Shown here: piece after piece, positions 1 through 5,368 of the stretch | Layout: the number at the start of each line of letters is the position of its first letter | Numbering within the stretch: position 1 is the first letter of the stretch | Assembly: GCA_022013205.1 (NCBI GenBank) | Contig: JAKLQT010000015.1 | Coordinates: 1 to 6,898 of the forward strand | DNA: 6,898 nucleotides | Origin: Candidatus Omnitrophota bacterium | GTDB lineage: Bacteria > Omnitrophota > Gorgyraeia > B26-G9 | Reading direction: 5' to 3' | The notes under the pieces: generated by a model | The model's database searches: none | What the model was told of the DNA's origin: nothing | Seen by the model: the letters and a program-made list of their open reading frames with translations, nothing else | Position numbers and translations under genes: made by a program

Positions 1-28
1 ATGTCAAACAGTAGTAAATTCCCTCGCA

Positions 29-47
29 GACGGACAGGATGTCCGTC
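29..47. repeat. Perfect 7-bp hairpin
   Basis: The arm GACGGAC at 29-35 is the exact reverse complement of GTCCGTC at 41-47, with a five-base loop AGGAT. CTC at 23-25 and GAG at 48-50 can extend the stem across a three-base bulge. No T-run follows directly on either strand, so I read it as a palindromic repeat unit or RNA stem rather than a terminator. Confidence 0.55.
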
Positions 48-124
48 GAGAATGAGCCAAAATAGATTTTTCCAACTGCGTTTCGCATTACGTTAACAGT
101 CTTAAATTAGTAAAAATTTCCCCC

Positions 125-140
125 GTAACTCACCGGTTAC
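125..140. repeat. Short 5-bp hairpin
   Basis: GTAAC at 125-129 pairs with GTTAC at 136-140 across a six-base loop. It lies between the 29-47 and 157-172 hairpins. On its own it is weak; it is listed because it belongs to a cluster. Confidence 0.35.
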
Positions 141-156
141 TAAAAATGAAGCTCAT

Positions 157-172
157 CCGGGCTAAAGCCCGG
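157..172. repeat. GC-rich hairpin CCGGGC-TAAA-GCCCGG, possible weak terminator
   Basis: A perfect 6-bp GC stem (157-162 with 167-172) encloses a TAAA loop. On the plus strand GGTTTT follows. On the minus strand, where all neighbouring genes are read, a T-run appears only about 11 bases after the stem. It is the first GC-rich hairpin downstream of the leftward genes ending at 510 and 206, so it may help end that transcript, but the poor tail also fits a dispersed palindromic repeat. Confidence 0.45.
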
Positions 173-205
173 GGTTTTCAAAGCATGCGAGATAACGTAT
201 TATTA

Positions 206-418
206 TCATTCAAGGCCCAGCGGATTTGTGAGGTTTCTTTGCAAAGAACCGTCATATGTCTTCACCTCACCCTCGAATTTACGCCTTGGGATCTTGCGTT
301 TGAATTTTTTATCCAGGAATATCGCCCCAAGAAAAATGATAATTAAGATTATTATAAAAATCACCATTTCTTTTTTTTCTTTTCTTCTGTATTCTTGCTT
401 TTTTATCTTACTATCCAT
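206..418 (-). CDS. Possible small single-span membrane protein
   Basis: The frame from an ATG at 418 gives 70 residues. A short, very basic N-terminus (KIKK, YRRKEKKE) is followed by one strongly hydrophobic segment (VIFIIILIIIFLGAIFL, residues 19-35 or so), then a basic stretch (KKFKRK, PRRKF) and a polar tail. This fits a bitopic inner-membrane protein. The start is uncertain: a TTG at 436 and an internal ATG at 367 are alternatives, and none has a good Shine-Dalgarno; the 367 start is preceded only by A/G-rich sequence. It lies 91 bases downstream of the coiled-coil gene ending at 510 and could be a third member of that unit. I do not recognise a family, and it may be a chance frame in AT-rich DNA. 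Confidence 0.4.
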   Translation of the reverse strand: MDSKIKKQEYRRKEKKEMVIFIIILIIIFLGAIFLDKKFKRKIPRRKFEGEVKTYDGSLQRNLTNPLGLE

Positions 419-461
419 TATCAACCGCCAGGACAAATTTTTAACTCGGATTTTGCAGCAG

Positions 462-490
462 CTGCGGATAAGGAGTACGATTTGCCGCAG
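462..490. repeat. Inverted repeat CTGCGG / CCGCAG
   Basis: CTGCGG at 462-467 and CCGCAG at 485-490 are perfect 6-bp arms with a 17-base spacer. They lie in the gap between the coiled-coil gene ending at 510 and the doubtful small membrane protein. They could form an RNA stem in a shared transcript; no T-run follows. Confidence 0.3.
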
Positions 491-509
491 TCTATTACAA
501 ATTTCGGGT

Positions 510-530
510 TTAAGGCTTCGGAGGCCTTAA
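510..530. repeat. 7-bp hairpin spanning a stop codon
   Basis: TTAAGGC at 510-516 pairs perfectly with GCCTTAA at 524-530 across a seven-base loop. The hairpin contains the stop codon and last codons of the leftward coiled-coil gene. The minus-strand sequence beyond it has no T-run, so it is not a good intrinsic terminator. It may protect the message 3' end or be chance. Confidence 0.35.
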
Positions 531-965
531 TTTCATCCTTTGTAAATCCTTATCAAGCTCTTGTGTGGTTTGTTCAATGGCCTCAAGCGCTTCCTTAAGA
601 GCTCTTGCCTCTTCTCGTTCCAGCTCTTTTCTTCTTACTTCGGCTTCTTTTTCAGCCTCTTCATATAATGCGGATAATTCCAGAGAGAGTTCTTGGCGCA
701 TTAAATCAGTCTCTTTACGCGCGCGCGTTACATCCTCCGCCGCACCCCATTCCGCTTCTAATCTTAATTCTTCAAGCTCGGCATTTGCCTTTTCAACTTC
801 AAGCGCAGCTCTTTCCTGATTTCTTTGAGCTTCTTCCCTGGCAGATTGTTCTTCCCGCTTAAACTGTTTATCCTGGGGATTCCCCCCTGAAACCTCAAGT
901 GAAAATGCCGCACTGTTACTTAAAACAAAAAATATTAAGGCAAAAGCTGTAAATATTCTCTTCAT
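510..965 (-). CDS. Exported coiled-coil protein (paralogue of its upstream neighbour)
   Basis: This gene encodes 151 residues. Residues 1-22 form a clear Sec signal peptide: MKR, a hydrophobic core (IFTAFALIFFVL), and a probable signal peptidase I site after AFS. The mature part is almost entirely Glu/Lys/Arg/Ala-rich and looks like one long alpha-helical coiled coil from about residue 35 to 145, ending in a proline-rich tail (RPPKP). I recognise no enzymatic domain, and there is no lipobox cysteine, so it is probably periplasmic. The ATG overlaps the stop of the upstream gene in an ATGA arrangement, and GGAGG lies just upstream inside that gene, so the two are probably translated together. 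Residues 59-92 match the same-numbered residues of the upstream protein at 16 of 34 positions, so they are tandem paralogues. A structural or chaperone-like periplasmic role is possible, but the function is unknown. Confidence 0.85.
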   Translation of the reverse strand: MKRIFTAFALIFFVLSNSAAFSLEVSGGNPQDKQFKREEQSAREEAQRNQERAALEVEKANAELEELRLEAEWGAAEDVTRARKETDLMRQELSLELSALYEEAEKEAEVRRKELEREEARALKEALEAIEQTTQELDKDLQRMKLRPPKP

Positions 966-1297
966 TGTCCCTCCGGAGATTTTTCTCTCCTGATTTCCTC
1001 TGGGAACTTCTCTTTTTGAAATTCCTGTATAGACACTTGCAGGTCTTTTTCTGCCTGCTCAACATCCTTGAGCGCTTGATCTTCAGCTTTTAGCCTTATT
1101 TGCTCAACTTCGGCATTTGTTTTTTGTATCTGGGCATCCAGCTCTTGATTGATAGCATCTGCTTCCTGGCGGGAAATTTCTTCTTCCTTGGACATTTTTA
1201 CTTTTTTAACCACAGCCCCGGATTTTCGCTGCGCGAACAAAAAAACAGGATTAAAAAAAGTACAAATAAGCAGGGACACAACAAACAATATTCTCAT
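962..1297 (-). CDS. Exported coiled-coil protein (first of a tandem pair)
   Basis: I chose the ATG at 1297 (111 residues), although an open frame extends to 1351. An AGGGGG ribosome-binding site sits six bases upstream of it. The protein then begins with a proper signal peptide (MRILFVVSLLICTFF, probable cleavage near FLFA, residue 22). With this start, its residue numbering aligns without gaps to the next protein. The longer frame would also run through the promoter at 1320-1348. The mature part is charged and helical (Glu, Lys, Gln-rich, about residues 35-100), with a short polar tail. The shared block K-x-NAE-x-E-x-x-RL-x-AE lies at residues 59-72 in both proteins. The stop overlaps the next ATG by four bases. 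No known domain is recognised; a periplasmic helical protein is inferred. Confidence 0.82.
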   Translation of the reverse strand: MRILFVVSLLICTFFNPVFLFAQRKSGAVVKKVKMSKEEEISRQEADAINQELDAQIQKTNAEVEQIRLKAEDQALKDVEQAEKDLQVSIQEFQKEKFPEEIRREKSPEGQ

Positions 1298-1319
1298 ACT
1301 CAACCCCCTTACCCATAGT

Positions 1320-1348
1320 ATTATAATTAATAATGTTATTTCAAGCAA
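1320..1348 (-). promoter_or_regulatory. Sigma70-type promoter for the coiled-coil pair
   Basis: Read on the minus strand, a -35 box TTGCTT (1343-1348) and a perfect -10 box TATAAT (1320-1325) are separated by 17 bases. Transcription would begin near 1313, giving a very short leader before the ribosome-binding site at 1303-1309 and the ATG at 1297. It lies just after thiE, so the coiled-coil genes probably have their own start of transcription. Confidence 0.7.
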
Positions 1349-1399
1349 CAATATCTTTTAAAATCCTGAACTTTTCTTTCTCAAGATTTAATAATTTTT

Positions 1400-2008
1400 T
1401 CATGCTTTAACGAATAGTTTTTGAAATTTCAAAATTTCCTCTTTAACATCTGGTTTTGATACCACAGCTGATATCGCGCACAGAGCATCAGCACCCGCGG
1501 CAATTACATCAGCAGCATTAATAAGAGTTATTCCGCCGATAGCTGCAACCGGCAATGATACTTCCGCTTTAATTTTTCTGATAAGCTCAATACCTAAAGC
1601 CGCCTTGGCATTACTTTTTGTCGTTGTCAAAAACACCGGCCCCACGCCTAAATAATCAGCGCCCTGCTTTTGCGCAAGTTTTGCCTGTTGTAGCGTATTA
1701 ACACTTATGCCGATCTTTCTACGGTTCCCAAGCAGGCTTCTGGCCTGCTCACAGCTGATATCGTTTTGCCCTAAATGTACCCCGTCGGCATCAACAGCCA
1801 ATGCCACATCAATATGGTCATTTATGAGGAATATTGCTTTTGACGTTATGTTCCTTAATTTTGCCGCCTCATCAATCATCTGCCGCGTAGAAATATCCTT
1901 ACTTCTATACTGGATCACCTGGACACCCGCGGCAATTGCCATGTAAACATCACTGATATTACCCTTAAGACTAAGCTTTTCATCTGTTATAAAATAATAA
2001 CCTTTCAA
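1400..2008 (-). CDS. thiE: Thiamine-phosphate synthase
   Basis: The 202-residue product is a full-length ThiE, a cytoplasmic TIM-barrel enzyme that joins hydroxymethylpyrimidine diphosphate to the thiazole phosphate to give thiamine phosphate, releasing pyrophosphate. Family motifs are present in order: QYRSK (33-37, pyrophosphate binding), ND (63-64), DGVHLGQ (75-81), GISVNT (100-105), GPVF followed by TTTK (123-131), IGGI (157-160) and ISAVV near the C-terminus. The start is TTG: AAGGAG lies six bases upstream, an in-frame TAG immediately precedes it, and the next in-frame ATG (residue 23) would remove the first strand of the barrel. No other thiamine gene is nearby, and I see no TPP riboswitch motif (no CTGAGA or ACCTGA-type core) in the 90-base leader. 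It follows the aminopeptidase gene and may be co-transcribed with it. Confidence 0.95.
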   Translation of the reverse strand: MKGYYFITDEKLSLKGNISDVYMAIAAGVQVIQYRSKDISTRQMIDEAAKLRNITSKAIFLINDHIDVALAVDADGVHLGQNDISCEQARSLLGNRRKIGISVNTLQQAKLAQKQGADYLGVGPVFLTTTKSNAKAALGIELIRKIKAEVSLPVAAIGGITLINAADVIAAGADALCAISAVVSKPDVKEEILKFQKLFVKA

Positions 2009-2014
2009 CTATTA

Positions 2015-2020
2015 CTCCTT
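2015..2020 (-). promoter_or_regulatory. Ribosome-binding site that fixes the TTG start of thiE
   Basis: AAGGAG on the minus strand lies six bases before the TTG at 2008-2006. An in-frame TAG at 2011-2009 sits directly before the TTG, so no longer protein is possible, and this strong site makes the TTG start convincing. Confidence 0.8.
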
Positions 2021-2030
2021 TTCCTTTTAC

Positions 2031-2055
2031 AGCTCTGTTGCAAAACAACAAAGCC
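2031..2055. repeat. Strong 10-bp hairpin upstream of thiE
   Basis: On the minus strand, GGCTTTGTTG (2055-2046) pairs with CAACAGAGCT (2040-2031) around a five-base loop, using eight Watson-Crick and two G-U pairs. It lies between the aminopeptidase stop and the thiE ribosome-binding site. No T-run follows; purine-rich sequence leads directly into the ribosome-binding site. It may be a processing or stabilising stem, or a decayed repeat. Confidence 0.5.
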
Positions 2056-2059
2056 GCTT

Positions 2060-2082
2060 GGGCTGTGCTTCGCAGCAGTCCC
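2060..2082. repeat. GC-rich bulged hairpin after the aminopeptidase gene
   Basis: The 23 bases fold as GGG, CTG and TGC arms pairing with GCA, CAG and CCC, with two single-base bulges and a three-base GAA loop (minus strand). It starts 17 bases after the aminopeptidase stop and is followed, only four bases away, by the hairpin at 2031-2055. There is no classical terminator tail. Confidence 0.45.
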
Positions 2083-2098
2083 TTTATGAGTTAAGGCA

Positions 2099-3052
2099 TT
2101 AAAAGATTTGCTCTATAAATGAACCCTTCCGCATTATCTTTCTGCCATCAACATAAATATCCGGTTTTAGTATTACCCCGTCAAGATGTAAAGGCACGTC
2201 ATTATCCCCGCCAAAAGAAAGGTTATTGCCCAGCGCAATATGTACTGTACCAAGCATTTTTTCATCTTCAAGCACATACCCTATGATCTTTGCTTTGGGA
2301 TTAAGCCCTATTCCCAGCTCCGCGACTCTGTATGCCTTATCTCCGGCATCATCCAGGCGCTTTCTTACCAAACTAGCCTGCTTGCCTTCTATCTCATAGA
2401 CAAAAGAATCTTTAACTTTAAAACACAGCGGTGATTCAAGAATACCAAGCCCGGGAAAAGAAGCATCGACAAAATAGGTTCCCTGCGCCTCAAGCGGCGT
2501 GAATGATACCTCCCCTTCAGGCAGATTACCAAATGCCCCGGGGTAATCAAATGTACCTCCGTTTTCGCCGAACCATCTGTTTTTACCGATTTTAAAAACA
2601 ATGTCCGTTCCCAGGACAGTGGTTATTCTCACACTTAAACTCTTAGATAAAACCGCGTGAAGTTCACGCGATCGCTGCCTGAGACTATCATAATCTATCA
2701 AACAGCATCTATTGATTATATCCTCAGTCACGGCGGGCATGGAAGCTATCCTTGAGCCCTTCTCTGATGCTTTTCTTCTTGCTCTGGTATGAGAAAGAGA
2801 TTTATCCGTAATTAAAAACTGAACATCGAAAAGCAGCATTTCTCCCGCGATTTCATCAGGCGGTTCCTGCGCGTGTTCATGCCGCGGTTCCATAACCATT
2901 ATTTTCGCGCGCAGGGTAATCTGCTTTGCAAAATCATAAAAACACCTGCCGATATTTTCCTTTACGGTATCGGTAACAATAAGACAGGATTCATTATAAG
3001 TAAGCTTTAAGGATTCATGAAATATGGCCTTGAGGGCATCGGGGTTTATCAT
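2099..3052 (-). CDS. M29-like (AmpS/aminopeptidase T family) metallopeptidase
   Basis: The protein resembles the COG2309 / M29 aminopeptidases, cytoplasmic enzymes that remove N-terminal residues from peptides using two metal ions. From the ATG at 3052 it has 317 residues, shorter than classic AmpT/AmpS (about 400). The N-terminal half carries KSLSHT and SEKGSRIASMP. The C-terminal half has the likely metal ligands in order: Glu181 in LPEGEV, Glu245 in AELGIG, His271 in GTVHIALG, and His289/Asp291 in LHLDG. The residue seven after His271, where AmpT has its catalytic tyrosine, appears to be leucine, so activity may differ from the classic enzymes. I reject the longer frame to 3163 because its first 37 residues would cover the terminator at 3114-3144 and look unlike the family. 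The ribosome-binding site before 3052 is weak, so the start is likely but not certain. Confidence 0.85.
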   Translation of the reverse strand: MINPDALKAIFHESLKLTYNESCLIVTDTVKENIGRCFYDFAKQITLRAKIMVMEPRHEHAQEPPDEIAGEMLLFDVQFLITDKSLSHTRARRKASEKGSRIASMPAVTEDIINRCCLIDYDSLRQRSRELHAVLSKSLSVRITTVLGTDIVFKIGKNRWFGENGGTFDYPGAFGNLPEGEVSFTPLEAQGTYFVDASFPGLGILESPLCFKVKDSFVYEIEGKQASLVRKRLDDAGDKAYRVAELGIGLNPKAKIIGYVLEDEKMLGTVHIALGNNLSFGGDNDVPLHLDGVILKPDIYVDGRKIMRKGSFIEQIF

Positions 3053-3113
3053 GTTTTCAGCTTTTACAGAATCATTTTGATACAAATTATTTTTGTTTTT
3101 GAGAAAAATCGGC

Positions 3114-3144
3114 AAAAAAATATTCCGCCTTAAACCGCGGAATA
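3114..3144 (-). terminator. Intrinsic terminator of the response-regulator gene
   Basis: On the minus strand a perfect 8-bp stem (TATTCCGC with GCGGAATA, at 3144-3137 and 3128-3121) with an eight-base loop is followed immediately by seven T residues (3120-3114). It begins 34 bases past the stop of the REC-EAL gene. It ends that transcript, so the downstream aminopeptidase needs its own promoter, which I could not place with confidence in the AT-rich 60 bases that follow. Confidence 0.85.
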
Positions 3145-3177
3145 TCTGCATATAAGTTCTCAATCATATTTTTATCT

Positions 3178-4302
3178 TTATTTTTTTTCGAATTTTGCTC
3201 CCGGCTCAGGCCTGGCCAGATAATAACCCTGCGCCGCGTTTAATCCCATCCTAATAAGTTTTTGCAATTCTTCTCTTGTTTCTACTCCTTCTGCTATCGT
3301 GATCATATTGCTTTTTTTGCAGAAACTTACGATAGCCTCAACTATACTTTGCTTTATGCTATCAGAATTAATATCACGGATCAAAGACATATCTATTTTT
3401 ACGTAATCCGGTTTTGTCTCAGCAATAGTATCCAGGCTGGCAAAACCGCTGCCTACATCATCAACCGCCACCTTGAGCCCGGCTTCTTTTAATTTATTAA
3501 TTTTCTTAAAGAATAAAGCATGGTTTTGAATAGAAATACGCTCAGTTATTTCCAGGACAACATTACTGAGCATGATGCCGCGGTCAAGTAGTGCTCCGGC
3601 GCTGAAATTATCATGTTCGACAAGTGTCGGAATACAGTTAAGGAATACTTTTTCCGAACGATCAAAACTTTTCCATTTCGCGAATCCGGTTTCCCAGCAA
3701 AGCATCTCCAGCTGAAAATACATACCGCAAGCTATTGCGATTTTAAAAAGATACTCTGGATTACTCAAGATACTTTTCTGCGGAGGACGGCTTAAAACCT
3801 CAAATCCAATCGGAGCAAATGTATCCAAGGCAACAATAGGCTGGAAAAAGGGAATAATCAGTTTTTCCTCTATAATCTTTTTGAGTTCGGCACTCAGCTT
3901 ATCCCTGTCTTCCTGATCCTGCTCGGCGAACCGGCTGCGCCGCAGAGTAGCCTCTATTCGCGCTATGAGCTCCTCACCTTCAAAAGGCTTGGTAATATAA
4001 TCGTCAGCCCCTACATACAGTCCTTCTATTTTTTCGGCAATAGTATTGCGTGCGGTTAAAATTATTATGGGAATGCTTTTTAACCGCTTGTCCACGCGGA
4101 CTTTACGGCAAACCTCAAGTCCTTCGATATCAGGAAGATAGCGGTCGAGAAGTATCAAGTCCGGATGGTTTTTCGCCTTTTCAAGAGCTTCTTCTCCGGT
4201 TACGGCGTACTCTACTTTATAATTGCGCGATTTGAGCAAACTGGATATATTTTCAACAGCTACTAAATCATCTTCAACTAAAAGAATAGTTTTTTGGTTC
4301 AA
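3178..4302 (-). CDS. Response regulator with EAL domain (c-di-GMP phosphodiesterase)
   Basis: The 374-residue protein has a receiver domain (residues 4-120), a charged linker (124-147) and an EAL domain (about 148-366). The receiver has the acidic pocket E10-D11-D12, phospho-acceptor D53, T83 and K105 (TKPF). The EAL domain keeps the residues needed to hydrolyse c-di-GMP: E168 (as EVL instead of EAL), N222, E251 in LEITER, D281-D282 in DDVGSG, K302, E338 in AEGVE and Q358 in QGYY. It is therefore probably an active phosphodiesterase switched by phosphorylation from an unseen histidine kinase. There is no GGDEF domain and no membrane segment, so it is cytoplasmic. The start is TTG, six bases after AAGGAGG. 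The gene has its own promoter and terminator and so is monocistronic. Likely targets such as motility or surface attachment are inference only. Confidence 0.95.
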   Translation of the reverse strand: MNQKTILLVEDDLVAVENISSLLKSRNYKVEYAVTGEEALEKAKNHPDLILLDRYLPDIEGLEVCRKVRVDKRLKSIPIIILTARNTIAEKIEGLYVGADDYITKPFEGEELIARIEATLRRSRFAEQDQEDRDKLSAELKKIIEEKLIIPFFQPIVALDTFAPIGFEVLSRPPQKSILSNPEYLFKIAIACGMYFQLEMLCWETGFAKWKSFDRSEKVFLNCIPTLVEHDNFSAGALLDRGIMLSNVVLEITERISIQNHALFFKKINKLKEAGLKVAVDDVGSGFASLDTIAETKPDYVKIDMSLIRDINSDSIKQSIVEAIVSFCKKSNMITIAEGVETREELQKLIRMGLNAAQGYYLARPEPGAKFEKK

Positions 4303-4308
4303 TTACGG

Positions 4309-4315
4309 CCTCCTT
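4309..4315 (-). promoter_or_regulatory. Ribosome-binding site that fixes the TTG start of the REC-EAL gene
   Basis: AAGGAGG on the minus strand ends six bases before the TTG at 4302-4300. No in-frame ATG lies close by. An ATG at 4319 is in another frame and opens a six-codon reading frame whose TGA overlaps this TTG. Confidence 0.8.
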
Positions 4316-4358
4316 GCATATCGGCTCCGGAATTTAAAATTTTTCCTAAATTTACAAT

Positions 4359-4387
4359 ATTATAGCAATTCAACTGCCAACATTCAA
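4359..4387 (-). promoter_or_regulatory. Sigma70 promoter with extended -10 for the REC-EAL gene
   Basis: Read on the minus strand, TTGAAT (4382-4387) and a perfect TATAAT (4359-4364) are 17 bases apart, and TGC directly before the -10 makes it an extended -10. It starts just after the stop of the upstream two-helix protein gene. Expected transcript start is near 4352, with a leader of about 50 bases. The bases GAATTGCTATA are shared exactly with the promoter at 5369-5397. Confidence 0.8.
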
Positions 4388-4399
4388 TAGAAATTAATA

Positions 4400-4789
4400 T
4401 CATAACCGACTTTTATAGTCAAAAACATCTTTGACAAACATACCCAGCCCTGCAAAGATCGGTCCCAGGGTAATAACATAGTATCCCCAACCCTTTTTTA
4501 TGGCAAAAAACCCGCTGACCCATGTGACAAGGATACCAAACACAATCAATCCCGCTCCGATAATTATATTCTTTCTGCCCTGAGCGGAATCATCTTCCGG
4601 TTCAGGGCGGACTCCCGGCAGATTACCGCAGATAATTACTGCCGCGGCCGGTTCCAGGCCGCTTTCAATAAGCTTTTTCTTTATCGCATCTTCGATGATA
4701 TCAGCCGGTACGCCTTCAGCCCTCATTTCTTTAGCCTGGGTGTAAGCTCTGCGAATAGCTTCTGCTTTTGCCATACCTGCTTCTTCCAT
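4400..4789 (-). CDS. Two-helix membrane protein of unknown function
   Basis: The 129-residue protein has a soluble, probably helical N-terminal part (residues 1-57, with AYTQAKEMRAEG and EDAIKKKLIESG, ending in NLPG), a polar acidic linker (61-72), and two hydrophobic segments (about 74-97 and 102-119) joined by a tight KKGWG turn. With an even number of spans, both ends are probably cytoplasmic, so the N-terminal helices could contact a cytoplasmic partner. I recognise no family. ATG at 4789 has an AGAGA-type ribosome-binding site; ATG at residue 6 is a possible alternative. It follows the seven-helix gene by 35 bases without a terminator and is probably in the same transcript. Confidence 0.82.
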   Translation of the reverse strand: MEEAGMAKAEAIRRAYTQAKEMRAEGVPADIIEDAIKKKLIESGLEPAAAVIICGNLPGVRPEPEDDSAQGRKNIIIGAGLIVFGILVTWVSGFFAIKKGWGYYVITLGPIFAGLGMFVKDVFDYKSRL

Positions 4790-4824
4790 GCTATCTCTTT
4801 CTTTTTAAAAGTATTTTTGTTTTA

Positions 4825-5331
4825 TCAATTTGATTTTGTAACAGCTGCCTGTGCTACTATTCCTATAGCAACGAGAAGAATAAACAGAATTTTAGTTAAA
4901 TGCAAACTGAATCCCATCACCTGCACAATAAGAAAAGCCCCGCTTAATGAAGAAAGTAAAATCAGCGCCCAATTAAACAAAACAGTCGTAAGCACTAGGC
5001 CGATAATTCCGCCTGCCGCGAATAAAACCCATGGCAGCCAAGAGATCGTAACTCCCAGTTCATTGACAATACTCATCGCCACATACCCGCCAGCCATAAA
5101 TCCGGCAACGCCTAGCCCGATCTTCTGTGTCACAAAAGAAAGAATGACCGCGATTATCGACAACACCAGCGCGATAATCCAGATAACATGCTGGGATTGC
5201 CCGTGTAAAAATAACGGAATAAATTCAACAGCGAAAATAAAAGCTATCGCGCCCGCAAACAGCCAGAAAAGTTTTCGTCCAAGCATTAAAAGCACAATTC
5301 CGAGTATTATATAAACTATATCAAGATACAT
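4825..5331 (-). CDS. Seven-helix membrane protein, possibly DUF4203/TMEM198-like
   Basis: The 168-residue product is almost wholly hydrophobic, with about seven predicted spans (around residues 2-17, 21-42, 49-67, 70-90, 98-117, 119-139 and 145-164) and short charged turns. The second-helix pattern LGRKLFWLFAG and the Gly-rich helix starts (GLGVAGFMAGGY, AAGGIIGLVL, LSGAFLI) recall the TM7S3/TM198-like (DUF4203) family, a seven-span family of unsettled function. I rate that match as tentative. The ATG is preceded by GGAGG at a short three-base spacing. It is the first gene of a unit with the two-helix protein and has a good promoter at 5369-5397, divergent from the radical SAM gene. Confidence 0.85.
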   Translation of the reverse strand: MYLDIVYIILGIVLLMLGRKLFWLFAGAIAFIFAVEFIPLFLHGQSQHVIWIIALVLSIIAVILSFVTQKIGLGVAGFMAGGYVAMSIVNELGVTISWLPWVLFAAGGIIGLVLTTVLFNWALILLSSLSGAFLIVQVMGFSLHLTKILFILLVAIGIVAQAAVTKSN

Positions 5332-5368
5332 TTTCCTCCGCTCTTTTCAGCAAGTTTAATTTATTTTT

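Larger units (their letters stand above)
1..205. other. Gene-free left edge with a cluster of hairpins
   Basis: I see no convincing gene here. The stretch holds four short perfect inverted repeats: 29-35 with 41-47, 77-80 with 84-87, 125-129 with 136-140, and 157-162 with 167-172. It lies downstream of the leftward genes and continues past the window edge. It could be a set of dispersed palindromic repeats, the tail of a transcription unit, or a structured RNA; the sequence alone does not decide. The T-runs after the hairpins are short or displaced, so none is a textbook terminator. Confidence 0.5.

Noticed and set aside
146..346. Plus-strand frame of 66 codons over the 157-172 hairpin
   Set aside because: It has no ribosome-binding site, starts inside the hairpin cluster, lacks any recognisable pattern and overlaps the opposite-strand candidate gene.
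228..598. Plus-strand frames at 228-530 and 395-598
   Set aside because: They overlap the leftward coiled-coil gene and the doubtful small membrane protein. Their hydrophobic stretch comes from the opposite strand's A-rich lysine codons, and no ribosome-binding site precedes them.
565..862. Ser/Ala-rich and Leu/Pro-rich plus-strand frames
   Set aside because: They are reverse reads of the Glu/Ala/Arg-rich coiled-coil gene, which explains their extreme composition.
1298..1351. 18-residue N-terminal extension of the first coiled-coil protein
   Set aside because: It would be coded through the promoter at 1320-1348, and the internal ATG at 1297 has the better ribosome-binding site, the proper signal peptide and gap-free alignment to its paralogue.
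2009..2098. TPP riboswitch upstream of thiE
   Set aside because: The gap is only 90 bases and lacks the conserved aptamer sequences (CTGAGA, ACCTGA and the GGAT-type core). The hairpins there do not have the right arrangement.
3053..3113. Promoter for the aminopeptidase gene in the AT-rich stretch after the terminator
   Set aside because: Several loose -10-like hexamers exist, but none has a matching -35 box at 16-18 bases that stands out from the AT-rich background.
4817..5314. Long open frame (165 codons) on the plus strand
   Set aside because: It lies exactly opposite the seven-helix membrane protein gene, has an unnatural Thr/Ile/Pro/Lys-rich composition with no domain, and has no good ribosome-binding site or promoter. 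It is an antisense shadow.
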